From NCBI GenBank assembly GCA_031384695.1, contig JANNAV010000053.1, forward strand, positions 1-55,060: DNA of 55,060 nt. The letters are read 5' to 3'. Under the pieces are notes generated by a model. That model searched no databases and had not been told where the DNA came from. It was given only the letters and a program-made list of their open reading frames with translations. Numbering within the stretch: position 1 is the stretch's first letter; every line of letters begins with the position of its first letter. This DNA is from JANNAV01 sp031384695. Its GTDB lineage: Bacteria; Pseudomonadota; Alphaproteobacteria; Rhodobacterales; Rhodobacteraceae. A program made the position numbers and the translations under genes. This document shows positions 49,812 to 55,060 of the stretch, one piece after another.

Positions 49812-51065
49812 ATGACCACGAAAACCCTGCGTATCGCCTTTCTGACCAGCACCCTGCTGGCCGGGATGGCCCATGCCGAAGATGTGACGCTGACCATCGA
49901 ATCCTGGCGCAATGACGATCTGGCGATCTGGCAAGACAAGATCATCCCGGCGTTCGAGGCGCAAAACCCCGGCATCAAGGTGACGTTTGCCCCTTCGGCC
50001 CCCGCCGAATACAACGCCGTGCTGAACTCCAAACTCGATGCGGGTTCCGCCGGTGACATGATCACCTGCCGCCCGTTCGATGCCTCGCTTGAACTTTACA
50101 ACAAGGGGCAGCTTGCCGATCTCACCGCGCTTGCCGCCATGGCCAACTTCTCGCCGGTGGCGAAATCGGCCTGGCAAACGGATGATGCCGCCGCCACCTT
50201 CTGCGTGCCGATGGCGAGCGTGATCCACGGCTTCATCTATAACAAGGACGCGTTCGACGCGCTGGGCATCGCGGTGCCCACCACCGAGGCCGAATTTTTT
50301 GCGGCTTTGGACAAGATCAAGGCCGATGGCACCTATATCCCGCTGGCAATGGGCACCAATGACCAGTGGGAAGCCGCCACCATGGGCTATAACAATATCG
50401 GCCCGAACTACTGGAAAGGCGAAGAAGGCCGCCTTGCGCTGATCAAGGGCGAACAGAAGCTGACAGATCCGCAGTGGGTGGCCCCCTATGCGGCGCTGGC
50501 CAAGTGGAAAGACTATCTGGGTGACGGGTTCGAGGCACAAACCTATCCCGACAGCCAGAACCTGTTCACCCTTGGCCGCGCTGCGGTCTATCCTGCCGGT
50601 TCGTGGGAAATCTCGGGCTTCAACACCCAGGCCGCCTTCAAGATGGGGGCCTTCCCGCCGCCGGTACAGGCTGCGGGCGATACCTGCTATATCTCGGACC
50701 ACACCGATATCGCGCTGGGCATGAACGCGAAATCGGCCCACCCCGAGGAGACCAAGAAGTTCCTGGAATGGGTTGGCTCGGCCGAGTTTGCGACACTTTA
50801 TGCCAATGCGCTGCCCGGCTTTTTCTCGCTCAACTCGGCCCCGGTGGCGATGGAAGACCCCCTCGCGCAAGAGTTCGTCTCGTGGCGTGACAAGTGCCAG
50901 TCCTCGATCCGCTCCACCTATCAGATCCTGTCGCGCGGCACGCCCAATCTGGAAACCGAAACCTGGAACGCCAGCGTGGCCGCCATCAAAGGCACCGAGA
51001 CGCCCGAGGCTTTGGGTGCCAAACTGCAAACCGGCCTCGCCTCGTGGTACGCGCCGCAAAAGTGA
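49812..51065 (+). CDS. ABC importer sugar-binding protein
   Basis: A 417-residue periplasmic binding protein of the carbohydrate-uptake 1 (CUT1) family. Signal peptide 1-22 (LLAGMAHA), then VTLTIESWRNDDLAIWQDKI and FEAQNPGIKVTFAPSAP typical of the family, NKDAFDALGI near 145 and GRAAVYPAGSWEISGF near 260. Gene context points to an amino sugar, GlcNAc or MurNAc (or oligomers), as its ligand. A GGGAG site precedes the ATG; the gap to murQ is 42 bases. Confidence 0.92.
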   Translation: MTTKTLRIAFLTSTLLAGMAHAEDVTLTIESWRNDDLAIWQDKIIPAFEAQNPGIKVTFAPSAPAEYNAVLNSKLDAGSAGDMITCRPFDASLELYNKGQLADLTALAAMANFSPVAKSAWQTDDAAATFCVPMASVIHGFIYNKDAFDALGIAVPTTEAEFFAALDKIKADGTYIPLAMGTNDQWEAATMGYNNIGPNYWKGEEGRLALIKGEQKLTDPQWVAPYAALAKWKDYLGDGFEAQTYPDSQNLFTLGRAAVYPAGSWEISGFNTQAAFKMGAFPPPVQAAGDTCYISDHTDIALGMNAKSAHPEETKKFLEWVGSAEFATLYANALPGFFSLNSAPVAMEDPLAQEFVSWRDKCQSSIRSTYQILSRGTPNLETETWNASVAAIKGTETPEALGAKLQTGLASWYAPQK

Positions 51066-51137
51066 TGCCGCTTGACTGAAACGCGGGCGGCCCCTGCCAT
51101 GGGGCCGCCACCCCCTTCCCCCCTCTCGGAGGTTGCC

Positions 51138-52052
51138 ATGCCCGGCCGAGCTTTCCGCTGGCATATCCCGGTGTTTCTTGCCCCCGCCGTGCTGGTCTAT
51201 ACCGCGATCATGATCATCCCGCTGTTCGGCACGCTGAACCTGTCGCTTTACAATCTTGATGGCGGCAACCGGATTTTCGTCGGTCTCGCCAACTTTGCCA
51301 CCCTGTTCGGTGATCCGAACTGGTCTGGCACCTTCTGGAACGCGCTGGGCAACAACGCGTGGTTCTTTGCGGTACATATGCTGGTGCAAAACCCGATCGG
51401 CGTGCTGCTGGCGGCACTGCTTTCCAGCCCCCGCCTGCGGATGGCCGCATTTTACCGCACCGCGATCTTCATCCCCACCATCCTCAGCTTTGTGATCGTG
51501 GGCTTCGTGTGGAAGCTGATCCTGTCGCCGATCTGGGGCATCGCGCCGGGCATGCTGGATTGGGTCGGCCTGAAATGGCTTTACCTGCCGTGGCTTGGCA
51601 AGGAAAGCTATGCGCTGACCACCCTCGCCCTGGTGTCGGTCTGGCAGTTCGTCGGCATCCCGATGATGCTGATCTATGCAGCATTGCTGAACATCCCCGA
51701 TGAGGTGCTGGAGGCCGCCGAGATGGACGGCATCACCGGGGCCAGCCAGTTCTGGAAGATCAAGCTGCCGCTGATCCTGCCGTCAATCGGCATAATCTCA
51801 ATCCTCACATTCGTGGGCAATTTCAACGCCTTCGATCTGATCTATGTGGCGCAGGGCGCGCTGGCCGGGCCGGATTATGCCACCGACATTCTGGGCACGT
51901 TCCTCTACCGCACCTTCTTTGGCTTTCAGTTGCAACTGGGCGATCCGCATATGGGCGCGACCATCGCCACCGCCATGTTCGCCATCATTCTGGCGGGTGT
52001 TTGCGTCTACCTCTTCGCCATCCAGACGCGCCTGCGTCGATATCAGTTTTAG
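51138..52052 (+). CDS. ABC sugar importer permease 1 (MalF type)
   Basis: A 304-residue inner-membrane permease with six predicted segments and the EAA loop EAAEMDGITGASQFWKIKLP that docks the ATPase. GGAGG seven bases before the ATG at 51138 fixes the start; the upstream frame from 51072 is not needed. It is co-transcribed with the binding protein and permease 2. Confidence 0.93.
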   Translation: MPGRAFRWHIPVFLAPAVLVYTAIMIIPLFGTLNLSLYNLDGGNRIFVGLANFATLFGDPNWSGTFWNALGNNAWFFAVHMLVQNPIGVLLAALLSSPRLRMAAFYRTAIFIPTILSFVIVGFVWKLILSPIWGIAPGMLDWVGLKWLYLPWLGKESYALTTLALVSVWQFVGIPMMLIYAALLNIPDEVLEAAEMDGITGASQFWKIKLPLILPSIGIISILTFVGNFNAFDLIYVAQGALAGPDYATDILGTFLYRTFFGFQLQLGDPHMGATIATAMFAIILAGVCVYLFAIQTRLRRYQF

Positions 52053-52060
52053 GGGCGAAA

Positions 52061-52897
52061 TTGGCAACCCGCACCCCCATCGCCCGCTCCATCGCCGCGC
52101 ATTCGGTGCTGATCAGCTATACCCTGATCTCGCTGTTCCCGGTGTTCGTGATCCTGATCAACAGCTTCAAATCCCGCAAGGCGATCTTTGGCGATCCGCT
52201 GGCACTGCCGACGCCGGAAACCTTCGATCTGATCGGCTACGCCACCGTGTTGAAACAGGGCGATTTCTTGCAGTATTTCCTGAACTCGATGACGGTGACG
52301 ATGGGCAGCCTGTTCTTAGTGCTGCTGTTCGGCGCGATGGCGGCTTTCGCGCTCAGCGAATACCGCTTTCGCGCTAACACGCTGACCGGGCTATATCTGG
52401 CGCTGGGCATCATGATCCCGATCCGGCTTGGCACCGTGGCGATCCTGCAACTGATGGTGGCCACGGGGCTGGTGAACACCCGCACGGCGCTGGTGCTGGT
52501 TTACACCGCGCAGGGGTTGCCGCTTGCGATCTTCATCCTGTCGGAATTCATGAAACAGGTGTCAGACGATCTGAAAAACGCAGGGCGGATCGACGGGCTT
52601 TCCGAATACCGCATCTTCTTTACATTGGTGCTGCCGCTGATCCGGCCCGCGATGGCCACCGTCGCCGTGTTCACCATGATCCCGATCTGGAATGACCTGT
52701 GGTTCCCGCTGATCCTCGCCCCCGCCGAAGAGGTGAAAACCATCACCCTCGGCAGCCAGATTTTCATCGGCCAGTTCGTCACCAACTGGAACGCGGTGCT
52801 CTCCGCCCTCAGCCTCGCCATCGTGCCAGTGCTGGTGTTGTACCTCATCTTCTCGCGTCAACTGATCCGGGGCATAACCGCAGGGGCAGTCAAATGA
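52061..52897 (+). CDS. ABC sugar importer permease 2 (MalG type)
   Basis: A 278-residue permease with six membrane segments and the ATPase-docking region LKNAGRIDGLSEYRIFFTLV, a slightly unusual EAA loop. It starts with TTG at 52061, which has AGGGGCGA just upstream and lies eight bases after the stop of permease 1; no ATG gives a sensible start. It ends four bases inside the oxidoreductase gene. Confidence 0.9.
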   Translation: MATRTPIARSIAAHSVLISYTLISLFPVFVILINSFKSRKAIFGDPLALPTPETFDLIGYATVLKQGDFLQYFLNSMTVTMGSLFLVLLFGAMAAFALSEYRFRANTLTGLYLALGIMIPIRLGTVAILQLMVATGLVNTRTALVLVYTAQGLPLAIFILSEFMKQVSDDLKNAGRIDGLSEYRIFFTLVLPLIRPAMATVAVFTMIPIWNDLWFPLILAPAEEVKTITLGSQIFIGQFVTNWNAVLSALSLAIVPVLVLYLIFSRQLIRGITAGAVK

Positions 52898-53916
52898 TCA
52901 GGGTTCTGGTGGCGGGTTTGGGCAATATGGGGCGCAGCCATGCGCTGGCCTATCATCACAACCCGGCGTTTCAGATCGTGGGGCTGGTCAACCGCTCGGT
53001 GCCGGAACTGCCTGCCGATTTGCAGGGCTACACCATCACAGCCGATTACCACGAGGCGCTGGCCCGCCTGAAACCCGATCTGGTCTGCGTCGCCACTTAT
53101 TCCGACAGCCACGCCGATTACGCTTGTGCCGCAATGGACGCAGGCGCCGATGTGTTTGTCGAAAAACCGCTGGCCACCACCGCCGCCGACGCGCGCCGGG
53201 TGCAGGCCAAGGCAGTGGAAACCGGACGGCAGGTGGTGGTGGGCTATATCCTGCGCCATCATCCCAGCTGGATCCGCCTGATCGCCGAAGCGCGCGCCTT
53301 GGGCGGCCCATATGTGTTCCGCCTGAACCTCAATCAGCAATCCTCGGGGCCCACATGGGATGTGCATAAGATGTTGATGCAAACCACACCGCCGATTGTC
53401 GATTGCGGCGTGCATTATGTCGATGTGATGTGCCAGATCACCGACGCCAAACCGGTGGAGGTGCGCGGCATGGGCCTGCGGTTAAGCCACGAGATCGCGC
53501 CCGATATGTACAATTACGGCCATTTTCAGGTGCTGTTCGACGATGGCAGCTTGGGCTGGTACGAGGCCGGCTGGGGCCCGATGATGTCGGACACCGCGTT
53601 TTTCGTGAAGGACGTGATCAGCCCGAACGGCGCCGTTTCCATCCGCATGCCGGAAAGCGCGCGGTCCGATGACATTGATACCCATACAAAAACCGCGCTG
53701 CTCAGGGTTCACAAGGTGGCCAGCGGCGATACCGATATCTCGATGGCGGATGAACCCGGCCATCAGGAGTTGTGCAACCGCGAGCAGGCCTTCGTCGCCC
53801 GCGCCATCCTGGAAAACCTCGATCTCACCCGCCACATGCAAGACGCCGTTCTATCGCTTGCCATCTGCCTTGCGGCGGATGAAAGCGTGCGCTCGGGCCA
53901 GCCCGTGAAACTTTAG
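52894..53916 (+). CDS. Gfo/Idh/MocA-family oxidoreductase
   Basis: A 340-residue NAD(P)-dependent dehydrogenase: Rossmann motif VAGLGNMGRSHALAY at residues 5-19, VEKPLATTAADARRV near 90-104 with the EKP motif, and the catalytic region IVDCGVHYVDVM with His near 175. Its substrate is unknown. In sugar operons this family oxidises or epimerises sugars, or processes anhydro and modified sugars. It overlaps permease 2 by four bases and precedes the ATPase gene. Confidence 0.9.
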   Translation: MIRVLVAGLGNMGRSHALAYHHNPAFQIVGLVNRSVPELPADLQGYTITADYHEALARLKPDLVCVATYSDSHADYACAAMDAGADVFVEKPLATTAADARRVQAKAVETGRQVVVGYILRHHPSWIRLIAEARALGGPYVFRLNLNQQSSGPTWDVHKMLMQTTPPIVDCGVHYVDVMCQITDAKPVEVRGMGLRLSHEIAPDMYNYGHFQVLFDDGSLGWYEAGWGPMMSDTAFFVKDVISPNGAVSIRMPESARSDDIDTHTKTALLRVHKVASGDTDISMADEPGHQELCNREQAFVARAILENLDLTRHMQDAVLSLAICLAADESVRSGQPVKL

Positions 53917-53925
53917 GAGGCCGCC

Positions 53926-54920
<995 letters not shown>

Positions 54921-54924
<4 letters not shown>

Positions 54925-55060
54925 GTGTATAGTCCCGAGGTCAAGTGGCACGGTTCTCGGATGAACGTTTCGGGTGCCGCTTGCCATTCTTTCCAGATGA
55001 ACTGCGCAGGTGTCAGACCATTGAGGGTCTTCAGTCGTCGACCGTTGTTGTAGGCGTCGA
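54921..55060 (-). CDS. IS481-type transposase, C-terminal fragment (runs off the window)
   Basis: Read on the minus strand, the last 45 codons encode a C-terminus such as DAYNNGRRLKTLNGLTPAQF continuing to a GLYT end and a TAG stop at 54923-54921. The pattern (YN..RRLKTL.GLTP..F, closing with ..GL.T) is that of IS481-family transposases. The start and most of the gene lie beyond base 55060, so intactness is unknown. Confidence 0.75.
54925..55060 (-). mobile_element. End of an insertion sequence (IS481-type)
   Basis: DNA right of the ABC ATPase stop is insertion-sequence sequence. The terminal inverted repeat probably starts near 54926 with TGTATAGTCCCGAGGTC, but the other end and any target duplication lie outside the window, so the boundary is approximate. 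Confidence 0.6.

Overview
The window is GC-rich, tightly packed DNA from an alphaproteobacterium, most likely of the Rhodobacterales (Rhodobacter/Roseobacter relatives). The protein families point there: short secreted proteins with DUF1036 and caspase-like folds, an alphaproteobacterial-type ferrochelatase, paired ABC exporters, and the intergenic motif CCGGCGGGGATATTT that I associate with this order. The genus cannot be read from the sequence. No rRNA, tRNA or CRISPR array was seen.

Region 1 (1-24005, all + strand) is a nearly complete type VI secretion system (T6SS) locus: tssL (5' end outside the window), tssM, tagF, pppA, ppkA, vgrG, an unnamed gene, tagH/fha, a 39-residue membrane peptide, tssA, tssB, tssC, hcp, tssE, tssF, tssG and tssH/clpV. 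It carries the whole threonine-phosphorylation control set (kinase PpkA, phosphatase PppA, FHA protein, TagF). TssJ and TssK are not in the window and may lie upstream. Unusual points are a triple 17-bp tandem repeat that makes a cascade of ATGA stop/start sites at the tssL-tssM junction, a second mini-ORF between tssM and tagF, and hairpins on both sides of hcp.

Region 2 (24080-29770) is an envelope module next to clpV: a membrane-anchored protein that joins an M23 endopeptidase to a lytic-transglycosylase-like domain, an exported caspase-like protein with a peptidoglycan-binding-like C-terminus, a DUF1036 protein, and two small exported proteins of unknown function read the other way. Its position suggests a T6SS accessory set, which is inference.

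Region 3 (29781-44904) is mostly housekeeping: a ComF-type phosphoribosyltransferase, a methyltransferase, ferrochelatase, a 60-residue membrane peptide, two L,D-transpeptidases around a CAP-domain lipoprotein, an RNA uracil-methyltransferase-like enzyme, a pair of ABC exporters, a CCA-adding-type enzyme, two Nudix hydrolases, Hsp33, and a divergent phosphorelay pair (receiver-PP2C phosphatase and Hpt protein).

Region 4 (44848-54924) is an amino-sugar salvage locus. A four-gene operon (kinase, GntR regulator, SIS-domain deaminase, nagA) runs leftward and a divergent operon (murQ-like etherase, ABC binding protein, two permeases, Gfo/Idh oxidoreductase, ABC ATPase) runs rightward. Two nearly identical 15-bp operator-like sites in opposite orientation lie between them. 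Together the genes describe import of N-acetylmuramate and/or N-acetylglucosamine and conversion to fructose-6-phosphate. The last 140 bases are the end of an insertion sequence of the IS481 type whose transposase stop codon overlaps the ABC ATPase stop codon.
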